Source: Ecdyonurus torrentis (Eukaryota > Arthropoda > Insecta > Ephemeroptera > Heptageniidae). From it: a stretch of DNA of 64,000 nucleotides. The notes beneath the pieces were generated by a model, which saw only the letters and a program-made list of their open reading frames with translations, ran no database searches and was not told the origin of the DNA. Numbering within the stretch: position 1 is the stretch's first letter; each line of letters begins with the position of its first letter. Positions 1 to 12,440 of the stretch are shown one piece after another. The stretch is from assembly GCA_949318235.1 (NCBI GenBank), contig OX439133.1:19357451-19421450 (forward strand). The letters run 5' to 3'. Made by a program: the position numbers and the translations under genes.

Positions 1-490
1 TTTTAAATATAACTGACTAAAAATTATTAATTTTTGTGATTAAAAAATAAAAACAAACATGGGTGTTATTTTTATGTTTCCTAGTACAGCTGTAATTCAG
101 CAATATTATTTATTCATAAAAATATTATATTTAGTGCTATATTATATAGTACAGTACAGCAGTGCAGGTTGTCTACTTTACAAGCTTTCTCCCCACAGTT
201 TGTAATTGATTTTGTATACTTGCTTTTTATAATAAACCTATATGAAACTGAAACTAATTGATTCACCTTGCACAACTGCACTTAACAATATTGGCAATTT
301 CCTTAACGTTATAAGAAGAGCAAAAAAAAAACAACAAAAAGATAAAGGAAATGAAAAAAAAATTAATTTTATACCTGCAATTTTATTTTATAAGGATATT
401 TTAGTATTAAGTTACCTAGTTTCTAATAACAATAAAAATATCTGGGTTGAGATGAGTGAAAAGATGCCAATTTGACTCTAAACATGTATG

Positions 491-546
<56 letters not shown>

Positions 547-661
547 TTTTACAAAATAAAGCCCTTTAAAATTGAATTGAGAGTACTGAAGAGTAAAGAG
601 TGGAACTGTAAATTTTAACCGGTTCGAGCACCCACCGGGGTTAAAATCTTTCGGGTGCTCG

Positions 662-692
<31 letters not shown>

Positions 693-932
693 AACCCGGG
701 TTTTGAGCTTTCAGCTTGAAAACAAGCTATTTTGAATTTACCAGTAAATAACTTGGTGAAAAGTGAGCTTTTAAAATAAATCGAGCTAAAGAACAATTCT
801 TGCAGAAAGCAAAGAACAAAGTTTGTAATTTTTGTGTAATTCTATGATGCAAAATAACCTGTTTAAATTTTTTTTGAATTTTATTTTAAATGTGACTTTT
901 GTCATTCAAAAACATTTGTTTAATCAATAATG

Positions 933-966
<34 letters not shown>

Positions 967-1779
967 AGGCTCGAATGGATTTTTAAATTTTGGGCTTAAA
1001 TATCGAGCTTTCCGAGCTTTGGCTCGTTTTTCGAGTTTAAGCTGGATTTCAAGCTGAACCCGGGTTTCAAGTCAAACCGAGATAAAAAAAAAACTAAAAA
1101 AAAAAAAAAAAAACTAGTTTTTTACAGCTCAAGTAAAGAGACATAATAAGTGTATGTATAATAGTAGCACAGAACTACAGTTTGTACAAATCTGATAAGC
1201 GAGCCCAGAAAAGTGTGATAACTGGTTGAGCCTGAGGTCTGGTAAGCCTCAGATCATACATTAAAGCCCATACTGAAAAGGTTTAATGCTGGCCTACACC
1301 GAAAGGTATTATGGCATCATGATGCTTGCCTCCTTTTTTTTATTATCATTTTTTTTAAAGCCAGTTCCTCTTTAAGGAATATTACAAGCAAGAAAACCCA
1401 TATTTAATGATTTACTTATATAGTTTTACCTCTGAATAGAATTTCCTTAGAAAACAAGTTTCAGAGCAAGAAATTTTGTAACATTATAATACAATGTTAT
1501 ATGAAACAAATAATGTATAATATAATTTACAATAATTTGTTGATTAACTTCAATTTATTGCTGTTTACAATTATTCAAAATCCAAATAAAGAATTTGAAT
1601 TTTATACTTTTCAATGAAGATTTCAAGGAATTACCTGTATACATAAAAAATATTGCACTATTTGAATACGCCTTATAGTAACAATTATTAAACTGGTTGG
1701 TGGAAAAAAGTAAGATTATAAGATTAATTAAAGTCTAAAATAACTTATAAAAGTAAATAAAGGAATTAAATTTTATTAT
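1..1779. other. AT-rich non-coding stretch with simple repeats
   Basis: No convincing gene. The only sizeable open frame (242-475, 77 codons, Lys/Asn-rich) has no recognisable motif and looks like chance in AT-rich DNA. The stretch holds a (TA)n tract at about 498-543, poly-T at 662-686, poly-A at 932-963, and a short GC-richer hairpin at 623-660 whose arms read CGAGCACCC and GGGTGCTCG. The motif AACCCGGGTT recurs at about 694 and 1058 around the poly-A in opposing contexts, suggesting an old inverted-repeat element. A slightly more complex stretch at 1180-1335 was read in all frames and gave nothing. Confidence 0.6.
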
Positions 1780-2453
1780 TTAAAGGCACAGAACAGAAGA
1801 AAGCATTAGCGTTTACATCATGTTGGGACTTAAATAAATAATATTAGTTTGTCTCAAAACCTAACTGTTGGAGTGATCAGAAGATTTGAACTTATGCAAC
1901 CCGCACAACATTTTTCATACTAATTTTTGCCTGTGTCTAACGTCAGAAACCAAATTAGTCACGGAAATTGCATACTATACAGTACTTACAATCACTTTTA
2001 TGGGGCCACGTTTAAATTCTAGTAAAAATTGTCATCAGTTTTGGAGATCCTATTTTAAGTTTAAAGCCATCGACCACTTAAAACAACATGTGCTTTTTAA
2101 TAAATAAACACGAAATGGGATCTTCAAAACTGATGAAAATTTGTACCAGAATGTTAATGTAGCCCCACGAGAGAGCGTAAAAATACTGCAAAGTATGCAA
2201 TTTGCGTGAAAATTTCTGTTTATGAAGTCAGAAACATGCAAAAACTAGTATGACAAAGTTGTGCGGGTTGCGTAAATCGTAATTTTCTGATCACTGCTAC
2301 GGGGGCTACTGTTGGGTTTTGAGACAAACTAATGTTATTTATGAAAATCCCATCAAGTGTTTTGTAATATAAATGCTTATGTTTTTCTCTGGTCTATTCC
2401 TTTAATAATTAAAAAAATACATGTGTGTTGTTTTATGTGATCTATGGCTTTAA
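1780..2453. mobile_element. Family D element carrying a second D element inside it
   Basis: An outer D copy (1780-2060 plus 2402-2453) is interrupted by a complete 345-bp D copy in the opposite orientation (2061-2405). The inner copy is flanked by TTAA on both sides, and the outer copy resumes exactly where it stopped. The outer ends also abut TTAA (1780-1783 and 2450-2453). D ends read AAAGGCATAGA and its body contains the motif GCAACCCGCACAACATTTTC. There is no transposase, so it is a non-autonomous element. TTAA duplication is typical of piggyBac-type and Kolobok-type transposases; which one is not resolved. Confidence 0.85.
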
Positions 2454-3459
2454 TAAACATGGAATATGTTTACATTTTTACTCATTTTAAAAGTACCACT
2501 AAATAATACTCGGTATCATTATTATACTTTATTGTACTCTGCTATATACAAAAATACATCAACTATTATCAGAATTTAAATTGACTGTAATATTGTCGCA
2601 TGATATATAAATATTTCTTAGGAAACCATTAGTGAAATACTGCAGTGCCTTATTTTCATGTAATGTACAGATAAAAGTTATTATTAAAATTCTAAAGTAC
2701 TCATTATTTTTCTAGACTTACGTAACATGATACTTAAAATAAAAAGTTATAAAGTCAGTTCAAAATTTAAACTTTTCTTTCTGGTTTTAAAGTTTACTTT
2801 TTCTGATTATATTTTAGTATTGTTCAGTTTTTTTTTTTTTTTTTTGCTACATAAAATGCGCATGAATTTTGAATAACCATAGTTGATCGTCATTTTAGTA
2901 GCAGATATCACGGTTTATGAACAGTATTAAATATATGACGAAAATAAATATTATAATTTATTATTTAAATCTTAAAAAAAAAAAAAAAAAAAAAGACGAA
3001 ATCCGGGTCCTAGAGTGAGTCCACTCATATATTTGAATGTTTTACAATAATTTTAATTACAAATATTATAAAAATCTGATTGAAAACAACTGTACCATAA
3101 ATTTGTGTGATATAATATTGAATAGTTTAATTTTAATTGTATAATATTTATTTTAAAGTAACATTTTTAAAGTGCGTTTTTAGTATGTAAATATGACTAT
3201 CATTTCTCAATGTCTATATTTTATTTGTAGATGTTAACTTTGGCATATACATTGTTTTGTTTATTGATTGTAAGACAAAAAAAGTAATAAACAATTTAGA
3301 ATTTGCATTATTGTATTGAACAAATCATGAGGCGTGTAAGATTGATTTTACTGTTTTCGTTTGTTTTATTATGCTTATCGCATATGACATGAATTAAAAA
3401 ATTATATAATTATTATTTTTTATTTAAATTATATATTGTTAAAAGCTGCAAATTATTAC
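2454..3459. other. AT-rich stretch without recognised genes
   Basis: Low-complexity AT-rich DNA. There is poly-T at about 2828-2845 and poly-A at about 2975-2993. No coding exon or repeat family was recognised. Confidence 0.55.
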
Positions 3460-3828
3460 TTAACGAAGAGGGTGACCGACTTTGACCGGAAATCGTTAAA
3501 AGAAGAACTATACTTTCTTAATAATTTTTTTACAATATTTATTTCCAACAAAACCAGCTTTATAATTTTCAAATAAAATTGAGTAAATTTATTTATTTTT
3601 TTGTTCCAAAAAAGTTTTTTAATAAAAAAAAAGTTTTTAATTTGACTACAATTTGCCGCTAAAATTTGAATTTCTACATTATCATGTTATCTTAAAAGTG
3701 GAATAACTTAAATATTTCATCGTATTTTACTTATTTGACTTAAATAAACTTTTAAGTACCATATGTGTTTATATTATAATACACGATCGTCTAGTTTGCG
3801 TGATATCAGTCGGTCACCTACCCCTTGA
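3460..3828 (-). mobile_element. Family F TTAA-type miniature element
   Basis: This is a reverse-orientation copy of the element at 7204-7562. It starts at TTAA (3460) with a GAGGGTGACCGACTTTG end and finishes CGGTCACCTACCCCTTGA, where the expected terminal TTAA has changed to TTGA. A poly-A tract of about 26 bases directly follows. There is no coding capacity. Confidence 0.75.
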
Positions 3829-4260
3829 AAAAAAAAAAAAAAAAAAAAAAAAACTAGAAGTTTCATTAATATACTCGTAATTGGTCAAATTGTTCAAAAG
3901 TATAAAAGTGCTTCTAATGTATATTAGTAAAACTCTAATTTTTAATTTTGTTCTTTTTGTTCTTGGGGATAGATTAGATATAAGAATGGACCAAGGCCTA
4001 AAATATGTACTCTTTCAAAATTGTAATAATAAATTAATAATAAATAATAATATTAACTTTATTTTTACTATTTGAGTAAAATATATTTATTTTACTGTAC
4101 AATTTTTATAAATAGAGGAGAATGTACTGAATTTGTTAAAAAATTATATATTAAGAAAAAATTCTATTGCTTAATAAGTTTCTAAAGAAATAATAAAAAA
4201 ACGGTACAATATGGTGAACAAAAAATGTAATAAAATTTCTTGATAATAATGCTTTTTGTT
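3829..4260. other. Poly-A tract and AT-rich spacer
   Basis: Poly-A to about 3853, then AT-rich DNA. The 64-codon open frame at 3881-4075 is Asn/Ile/Phe-rich and not convincing. Confidence 0.5.
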
Positions 4261-5375
4261 TTAAGGTCTTATCCTACATGTAAAGTACAGCCAAAAGTGT
4301 CCGTGGAAAATCATTCAAACTTTTAGGGTTTCTTTATAAAGGTAAAAGACCCTTGTATACCAATTTTTGAAAAGATATATGAATTAGGAGAAAATTAAAA
4401 AAAAAAATAATTTAACATTAGTTTAAATGGAGTTTCAGTTTTTTTGAAATAACTCAAAAAGTGTCCGTAAATTGCATATAAAAAAAATATCACATGATAG
4501 AGAATTTTATTTCACTATTTGTAATTTTTTTTCAGATTTTTGTAAGGATAAAGTTTTTTTATATTAATTTTCAAAAAATATTTTGGTTATGTAAATTAGC
4601 TGGAGGGGGATGAGTGTAAGTAACTGAGAACGTTTGGCAACCTAGAAAATCAAGTGGCGAGATATTTTCACGAAAGCACTCGCAAAAGACCGAGCGTAGC
4701 CGAAGTGCTTACACAGGGAGTATAATGGAGTCAGAAATGCCAACATGAGAAAAAAAGTCTTAGTTTTTTATTCTGCAGAATCAACAAAATAAAGTAAATT
4801 ATGTATCTTTTAATATTTCTTCTTAAAAACTTTTCATTATTATTATTTTTATTTAATAAATTTTATGTTCTACATTGTGTATTTCATATTTTGTATAATA
4901 TTATTTCATTTTAAAAAGTAGTGGTTTTACCTTACAGTTGGTAAAAAGAATCAGCTGATTTTTGGCACTATTTTTTTTTTAATTTTTTTTTATGATATAT
5001 TTTTTGATGATATATATTTTTTTAAATTTTAATATAGTAATAAAGGCGCTTAGCACAGTTCCTCCCAAATAAAACATTTTGTTCAAGAGATCGCTTCATG
5101 GAAGGTTTCAATTTACAACAGCACGACACATATATAATGAGTGTAATGATGTTGTTTACTAACTCGCGAGATGTTTTTTAAAAAACTGCATGCACCTGTG
5201 CGTGTGGTATGCGCACACCTGAGTATTCGCGCGAATCATAACTTTCGCGGTCGCCCGCGGGCATTACGGCGACGTTGCCAAGTTTATTACTTTCCCTCCC
5301 CACCTCCTTCCAAGCAGTGGTGGGGAGACAGGTAGCTAACTTCTGGCGTGAGCTACATGTGATATAAGACCTTAA
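4261..5375. mobile_element. 1.1-kb TTAA-flanked element, non-coding
   Basis: The ends are TTAA followed by GGTCTTATCCTACATG (left) and, inverted, CATGTGATATAAGACC followed by TTAA (right, TTAA at 5372-5375). Subterminal parts also pair: GGCAACCTAG near 4638 opposes CGTTGCCAAG near 5274, next to GGAGGGGG and CCCTCCCC. The right third (5180-5345) is GC-rich against its surroundings. No transposase frame is present, so this is probably a non-autonomous TTAA-type DNA transposon larger than families D, E and F. Confidence 0.6.
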
Positions 5376-5680
5376 ATAGAGTTGAAAAAAAGAGTAATAT
5401 AATATGATGTAAGTACCAACGATGTATCTTATAATATATCTAACTAAATAAAGAATTACTTTACTAACTTTTCAAACCAAGAGCATAAATACTGCAATAA
5501 GCTATAAATTACTTTGAAAAATGTTACGTGATTTGTCCAATAAAAAATATATATTTTTGTTTATTATTTGTACATTTATTATTATTATTATTTTTTTTTT
5601 CACATATTACAATTTAGATAATTACTTTTAATAGCTTTTTTCGTTACTTACAACAATTATGAATAAAACTAACACTTACT

Positions 5681-6019
5681 TTAAGGGAGTTGGGTATCGA
5701 CCTTATATTATCTCAAAAACTAGAAATGTTTCAGGTCTAAATTTGGTGTCATTGTTAAGCTAAGGGTCACACCTAGCCGTGATAAAAATTTCATGATGTT
5801 TGACCATCCCGAAAAAAAGAAAAAAAGTATTGAAATTAACATTGGGCCTTATGGGCCTAAATTTTAAAAAAATCATATAAATTAATTTGCACGGTGACAC
5901 GCAAAATTTTTATATATTTGAAATTATCTTAATCTGAAGTATAATTGTGCAAAATTTAAGATTTTTTTGACGAGAAAAGTTTGAGTCTAATGGCCGACGT
6001 CGGTCCCCTACTCCCTTAA
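5681..6019 (+). mobile_element. Family E TTAA-type miniature element
   Basis: A 339-bp element from TTAA GGGAGTTGGGTA to TCCCCTACTCCC TTAA, with the four-base target duplicated on both sides. The internal motif GGTCACACCTAGCCGTGATA recurs in the copies near 20886 and 19440. Non-coding. Confidence 0.85.
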
Positions 6020-6436
6020 AGAGATTTCTAAAGATTGGGTATTTTAAATTTAATTTCAAACATATTTATAAAGTACCTTCTGTTTTTAAAATCTTATAGT
6101 ATTTGCATAAAAACTTATTTGCAATTTTGAATGAACGTTTCAAATTCCTATTCTTATAACAATAGAATATTATTATGCTTTTGAAATATTGTGGTTATGA
6201 CTATTATTCAATACATGAAATTTAAAAGATACGTGCCTTAAAATTTAAATGCCTCCGAAACGTATTTTAAAATTCCTAGAACTACCGTTTATATTTTCTT
6301 TCTTCATACAAAGTTTTCTATATCCTATTATAATTATAAGTAAAACTGACAAAACATGATAAATTTTTAAGACAAAAATTTAAATTAGTTTATACTATAA
6401 AGTATAAAGGTAAATTTTAAAAATATTAGTTTTTTC
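6020..6436. other. AT-rich spacer
   Basis: No gene or recognised repeat seen. Confidence 0.5.
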
Positions 6437-6780
6437 TTAAAGGCATAGACAACATGAAAACATTATCATTTACATCACAAAACACTTGATGGGACTTACA
6501 TAAATAACGTTAATTGGTCTCAAAACTCAACTGTAGCGTCGTAGCAGTGATCAGAAAATTTCAATATGCAACCCGTACAACATTTTCATACTAATTTTTG
6601 CCGTCATAAACAGAAATATTCACGCAAATTGCATACCTTACAGTTTTTTCACGCTCTCTTGTGGTTGTGGATTGTGGAGCCACATTTACATTCTGATAAA
6701 ATTATCATCAGTTTTGTTGATCCCATCTAATGTTTAATGATTAAAAAGAACACGTTGTTTCATGTTTTCTATGTCTTTAA
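6437..6780 (+). mobile_element. Family D TTAA-type miniature element, intact
   Basis: A 344-bp copy from TTAA AGGCATAGACAACATG to CATGTTTTCTATGTCT TTAA. It is the cleanest single copy of family D in the window and serves as the reference for the nested and split copies. Non-coding. Confidence 0.85.
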
Positions 6781-7203
6781 ATTTAAAATTCCAAATAGCT
6801 GTAATAAAATTGAACTGAAATTTACAATAGAGGTCCCTTTTGTGGGTGTTTGCAAATTTATAATAATCTGTCAACACGTATCGTATAAGGCAAATAGAAG
6901 ACCCTATATAATTTAAATTAGCGTTGAAATCACTATTTTATTAAACAAGTATTATAATTGTATGAGGAATTTTTACTAGAGCCAAAATAACGAATGTTTT
7001 CTCTCATTTTCCAGCATATTGTTTACTTAAATTTTGTAATTTGCTGTATAATAATATGTTGTATCGAATTGAAATGAATAACTTGCACTATAAGTGTTGC
7101 TACTTGCTATTTTGTGTAAATTATCTTATGCTATTTTTTTATTTCCGTGCGTAATAAATATAAATTTGTATCCTATTGACTATATCATTTCTAATTATAT
7201 CAA
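6781..7203. other. AT-rich spacer
   Basis: No gene or recognised repeat seen. Confidence 0.5.
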
Positions 7204-7562
7204 TTAAGGGGGTAGGTGACCGACTGATATCTCTCAAACTAGACGGTCGTGAATTATAATATAAACACAATATAAAGAAGAAATATAGTACTTAAAAGTT
7301 TATAGTTACGTCAAACATGTAAAAACAATATCAAATATTTAAGTTATTCCACTCAAATTTTAGTCAAATTAGAAACTTTTTTAAATTAAAAAGATCATTA
7401 AAACTTTTTTCGGAACATTTTTTTTTTTTTTAATTTACTTGATTTATTTAAAAATTACAGTGTTAGTTTTGTTGGAAATAAATAATGTACCAAAAATTAT
7501 TGTGATAATATAGTTCTTCTTTTAGCGATATCCGGTCCAAGTCGGTTACAAGTCTACGTTAA
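7204..7562 (+). mobile_element. Family F TTAA-type miniature element, intact
   Basis: A 359-bp copy from TTAA GGGGGTAGGTGACCGAC to the right-hand TTAA at 7559-7562. The first 60 bases, including CTAGACGGTCGTG, match the copies at 3460-3828 (inverted) and 13962-14344. Non-coding. Confidence 0.8.
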
Positions 7563-7794
7563 GGCGGGAAATCAGCTACTACGGGATTTGACTAAAAATT
7601 CGTAAAGAAGGAAAAATCTGAAACCAAAAAATGCATATATATCAGTGCTGATATGCATTTTTTGTGTATTGTGATTGTAAATGAAAGAAATTCATAAAGG
7701 AATTTCAATTAAACACTGGTAACTCCGTTAAATAAAAAGATAATTATTGTTAATAATAATACGAAGTCACATATGGAAGTAGAAAAATAGTGAG
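7563..7794 (-). repeat. Family H fragment and a small hairpin
   Basis: Positions 7564-7622 match, in reverse, the terminal 60 bases of family H (GGAAATCAGCTACT and onwards). A short palindrome follows at about 7626-7664 with arms AAAAAATGCATAT and ATATGCATTTTTT. No gene seen. Confidence 0.55.
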
Positions 7795-8011
7795 TTAAAG
7801 GCATAGACAAGAAGAAAATATTGGCATTTATATCACAAAACACTTGATGCGGGACTTCAACATTAGCGCTGTATCAGTGATCAAAAATTTCAATGAAGGT
7901 TATCGGTTTCAAAAATTGTTAAAACATTTTAATGTCTTAAAACACGTAAAAGCATGTCTAGTATTTCTCATTTAAGTTTATACGAAATAGGTGGAGCAAT
8001 TTTCTCAAAAA

Positions 8012-8063
<52 letters not shown>

Positions 8064-8297
8064 AATAATAATTATAATAATAAAATAAAAGTGTTTTTTC
8101 CCCATAAGCGTGTTAAATTAGGGGACCCTTAGCTTTACCCGCGAGCTAAACCGATAAGCTACATTTATTTAACCTACCCAACATTTTCATACTAATTTTT
8201 GCCTGTTTCTGACGTCACAAACAGAAATATTTACGTAAATGGCATACTTTACAATTTTTTTAACGCTCTCTTGGGGCCACGCTTATCATTCTGTTTC
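7795..8297 (+). mobile_element. Family D copy split by a family G insertion
   Basis: The D sequence begins at TTAA (7795), stops at 7891 at TTCAAT, and resumes at about 8166 with CCTACCCAACATTTTC, in register with intact D. The intervening 7892-8165 is a complete family G element. The D copy then ends prematurely at about 8290, where a family C hairpin starts, so three families are stacked here. Confidence 0.75.
7892..8165 (+). mobile_element. Family G element inside D, with expanded poly-A
   Basis: The ends are AATGAAGGTTATCGGTTT and AAACCGATAAGCT. It contains the family motif GTTAAATTAGGGGACCCTTAG. An internal poly-A tract of about 50 bases (8014-8062) replaces the short A6 seen in the copy at 40349. 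Non-coding. Confidence 0.75.
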
Positions 8298-8435
8298 GAA
8301 GCCTACTTTAAGCGATTTCGGTCACATCCGCATCCGTTTCTACTCACTACGCATGCGTAGGACGTCGAAACGGAAGTGGATGTGAGCGAAATCGACTATA
8401 GTCGGCCTCAAAACAGTTGTTCTTTTATTAGTCAT
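8290..8435. mobile_element. Family C hairpin element, left end truncated
   Basis: A near-palindrome centred on ACTACGCATGCGTAGG, with arms TTCGGTCACATCCGC and GTGGATGTGAGCGAAAT. The right end CAGTTGTTCTTTTATTAGTCA matches the other C copies; the left outer segment is missing. Confidence 0.75.
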
Positions 8436-9016
8436 ATAAATTGTCATAATTTACATAGAAACCATTTTGTGTTTTGTTCAATCATTTAAAAGAATAATAT
8501 CGTCTACATAGCTTTAAGTGTGTTAGAATACTCTGAAAACTCATTTATATTTACGTATTAATTGGGAATCTTAAGTAACCTTTTCCCTAGACACTATTCC
8601 ATTCAACACATCTCAATCTTGAAGTAAAAATACAACAGCCCTCTCAGAAGAATTATTAATATTTATGATACGTAGAATTTGATAACGTATTTTAATTAAA
8701 TAGAACTATTTTTAATAATATGTTAATTTTTATTCACATGTTATACATTGATAAAATATCATGTAACTATAAATTAATTAAAAAATATATCAATAATAAA
8801 CAAAATAATATTTAAAAATAATATTATAATAATATAATTAATAAAAAAACAACAATTTAACTTTAATACTTAAAAAAAGTAATATTTACAGTTCAATGCT
8901 TTTTCATAGTTATTATATTATATGAAAAGTGAGCTGCTGTTCACTCATTTGAGCACAATTATATTTCAATTTAATGTCCCATTCTAAATACAAGGATATA
9001 TTATTAATCTACAAAT
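8436..9016. other. AT-rich stretch, nothing recognised
   Basis: Read in all frames. There is one moderately complex patch at 8560-8640, but no frame without stops is bounded by splice sites. Confidence 0.5.
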
Positions 9017-9620
9017 TTAAAGCTATAGTCCAAATAAAACAAAATGTTCTTTTTAATGATTAAACACAAAATGGGATTTCCAAAACTGATGACAATTTCT
9101 ACCAGAATGTAAATGTGGCTCCACATGAGAGCGTGAAAATACTGGAAAGTATGCAATTTGCGTGAATATTTCTGTGTATGACGCCAGAAACAGGCAAAAA
9201 TTACAATGAAAATTTTGTTCAGGTTACATAAATTGCAATTTTTTGATCTGTTTTTTTGAGACAAACTAATGTTATTTATATAAGTTCCAATAAAGGCATA
9301 GAAAACATGAAACAACAAGTTCTTTTTAATCATTAAACACAAAATGGGATCTACAAAACGTATGATAATTTTTACCAGAATGTAAATGTGGTCCCACAAG
9401 AGAGAGTGAAAAAAATGTATAGCATGCAATTGGCAAGACAATTTCTGTTACAGGCAAAAACTAGTATGAAAATGTTGTGCGGGTTGCATTAATCGAAATT
9501 TTCTTATCACTGCCACGGCGCTACAGTTGGATTTTGAGACCAATTAACGTTATTTATGTAAGTCTCATCAAGTGTTTTGTGATGTAAATGCTTATGTTTT
9601 CTTCTGGTTTATTCCTTTAA
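9017..9620 (-). mobile_element. Two family D copies in direct tandem
   Basis: The first copy (9017-9290) starts at TTAA and lacks its last third. The second (9291-9620) starts AAAGGCATAGAAAACATG and ends TATTCCTTTAA. Both are in the same orientation. The 145-codon minus-strand open frame at 9004-9441 simply runs through this dimer and is not a gene. Confidence 0.75.
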
Positions 9621-9740
9621 TTGATATTATATCCTCATTCTAATTACTATTATATTAGATAAAATCGTTTTCATATAACGTGGTTTTAATGAATAATGAA
9701 TCATTCATCTGAAAGAGACTTTAACATGATATTTGTAGTT

Positions 9741-9875
9741 ACAATGATACTTGCAATGGACGAACTTTTTAAAATATATAGTTTGAAATATTATTAATGC
9801 ATTGCTTATTGAAAAATCATTTTCACTTACTTGTTGCAATAACTAAAAACATTTTATTGCAAATGGTCCATTATT
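9741..9875 (-). mobile_element. Family Q miniature element
   Basis: Inverted ends ACTTGCAATGGACGAAC and ATTGCAAATGGTCCATT. It is related, in opposite orientation, to 19239-19371. Non-coding. Confidence 0.55.
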
Positions 9876-10000
9876 AAATTAATCCAATCAGATTTTTTTT
9901 AAGCGTCTCAAATACATAATATATATATATACAAATTTGTAAAAATTTAAATGATGTTAAATTATATTTTAATTTAAATTATTTATTATCATATTGGTTT

Positions 10001-10152
10001 ATAAAGGAACAACTGTTTTGAGGCCAACTATAGACAATTTCACTCACATCCACTACCGTTTCGACGTACTACGCATGCGCAGTACGTCGAAACGGAAGTG
10101 GATGTGAGTGAAATTGCTTATAGTTGGCCTCAAAGCAGTTGTTTATAAGTCA
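10001..10152. mobile_element. Family C hairpin element
   Basis: A near-perfect palindrome of about 140 bp. The arms run from GGAACAACTGTTTTGAGGCC to its inverse, and the centre is ACTACGCATGCGCAGT. It is flanked by TTATAA-like sequence on both sides. It would form a strong hairpin and is non-coding. Confidence 0.8.
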
Positions 10153-10218
10153 TTAAATGAATAAAAAAAAGAATGATTTTGATTTTTTTTTCAATTGTCG
10201 TTTTTTTAAATCTATTAT

Positions 10219-10728
<510 letters not shown>

Positions 10729-11123
10729 CAGCTTTGTTTTTAATTATATCAGTGATAACTCTTAATTTGCGGAGGCAATTCTGAATAATGCAGTCAAAAT
10801 TTCTCATGTTTATATTTATCTAGCTTCTAGCCTTTTCTTACATATAACTCCTTTATAAAAATAATAATACATTTGCACTTATCCATTATCAGATTGCAAC
10901 CTCCATGAAATTTAGCTATTGTATTTTCATTGACAATTATGCAAAAATCATGAGAAAACAGTTTATAAATAATAATATTATTTAATATTTTTGGATAAAA
11001 AAAAAAACTCTTACAATTTTAATAACAATAATAAATTAATAAAATACATAAATTAAATTCAAACTTTTATTAATATTATAATTAAACACTAAAAATAACT
11101 TGGCATTAGTTTCAATCTCAATT

Positions 11124-11387
11124 GTTAACTGCAACAAAGATGAAGATAACGTAAGGCATCAACTGCGAATTTCGTTCGTCTTTTCCGAATTTGCCCAATC
11201 GACGAGATCTATTTCCGGTAAAATTTCAACTTTTCAAAAAAAAAAAAATAAAAAAAAATTACACGTATGATAATATTTTCCCGCCATCAAAACGTGAAAA
11301 ATGCCGGAAATAAAGATTTAAATCTTGCAGCAGACGCACGAAATGCGCAGTCGATGCCTTACGTTATCTTTAGCTTGGTTGGTTAAC
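11124..11387. mobile_element. TTAA-flanked palindromic element
   Basis: GTTAAC stands at both ends (11124 and 11382). Inverted arms include AAGATAACGTAAGGCATC and ACGAAATGCGCAGTCGATG against ATCAACTGCGAATTTCGT. The centre is A-rich. Single copy in the window; non-coding. Confidence 0.65.
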
Positions 11388-11411
11388 TGATGAGATACAA
11401 TACATAGAATA

Positions 11412-11703
11412 TATGGTAAATGTACTAGTTATCGGCAGGCCGCAGTTATTAGCAGGCTCTTTTTACGGCGAAAGTAATAAGTTTACGAGATTCTAACTAG
11501 AACCGACCATCTTAGAATTCCGTCTACTTGCCATACCACTACTTACAAACTCTTTTAACACTAAAGGGGGCCAAGATAAACTGCCGAAAATAGGGGGTTC
11601 CGATAACTGCGGCACGGTCGGTTTGGCTGCTTTTCTCAACAATACTATAATAATTTCAACCTTAAGACCCTTAAGCTGCCGATAACTAGTGCAATTACCA
11701 TAT
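11412..11703. mobile_element. Miniature element with 27-bp inverted ends
   Basis: The left end TATGGTAAATGTACTAGTT plus ATCGGCAG pairs with the right end CTGCCGATAACTAGT plus GCAATTACCATA. The body is GC-richer than its flanks. There is no open frame of note. Confidence 0.7.
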
Positions 11704-11832
11704 TACAAATAAACAATAGAAAATGTATTTTTGTCATGATGAAGTCTTAGAAATATTTTCTGTGTCGTTGTCATTTGTATGTCTTTGGAACCACGCATCA
11801 AAGAGAGAGAGAGTTATTTGCATATAAATATA

Positions 11833-12147
11833 TATAGGTTCTATGCATTCATGTTAAAGTCGACGCCATGTTGGATCACTCAATAACATGGGTGGAATAT
11901 AAAAATAACTCATTTTGCCAGTTTAAAATTACTATGCAATATTTTTGAGAGCATTGATGTTGTAAATATGTTGAATTAGTATCTCAAGTATGTAAGAAAA
12001 ATAAAAATAATAAAAATTGACAGATTTTTTAAAGAAAATTGCCATAAACGAAGTTTGTTCTAGGCTAAGCAATGTTATTCATCTACTCCAGACTCCAGTA
12101 TGACCTCCAAGTGCATTAAATATGACGTCATATGGATACACCCTATA
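11833..12147 (+). mobile_element. Family A miniature element
   Basis: Family A copy with the internal landmarks CATTCATGTTAAAGTC, GAGCATTGATGTTG and TATGACGTCAT, and the end GGATACACCCTATA. The TATA at 12144-12149 is shared with the abutting family B element. Non-coding. Confidence 0.8.
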
Positions 12148-12436
12148 TAGACCCCTTACACATCCTTGCACTTTGTAACCATGTTTGTGATGCATAATGT
12201 ATTGTCCAGCATAACGGAAACATCATTTCTACTAATTTTTACCATAAAAAGAGTTTATTTCAACTGAACGAATTTTTCTCATATCCTTCAAACTTATTAG
12301 AAGCTAGAAATAAGGCTTTGATTGAGGTTTGAAGCTTTTTTTGCTATTAAAACAATAAAAATGATGTTTTTCCTATGCTGGCCTATGTATTTCTTACTAA
12401 CATAATGGCGGCTCTTAAATATAAGTGCAACCGATC
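12146..12436 (+). mobile_element. Family B miniature element
   Basis: Runs from TATAGACCCCTTACACATCC to AAGTGCAACCGATC, about 290 bp, without the (TA)n expansion seen at 10219-10728. It abuts A on the left and a partial A on the right. The 73-codon minus-strand frame here is a by-product. Confidence 0.8.
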
Positions 12437-12440
12437 TTTT

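Noticed and set aside
1180..1335. Possible tRNA-derived SINE or small RNA gene in a more complex patch
   Set aside because: No A/B-box promoter pair, no cloverleaf and no terminal duplication could be recognised.
9004..9441. 145-codon minus-strand open frame with internally repeated motifs
   Set aside because: It runs through two tandem family D copies; the repetition is that of the elements and other D copies are not open.
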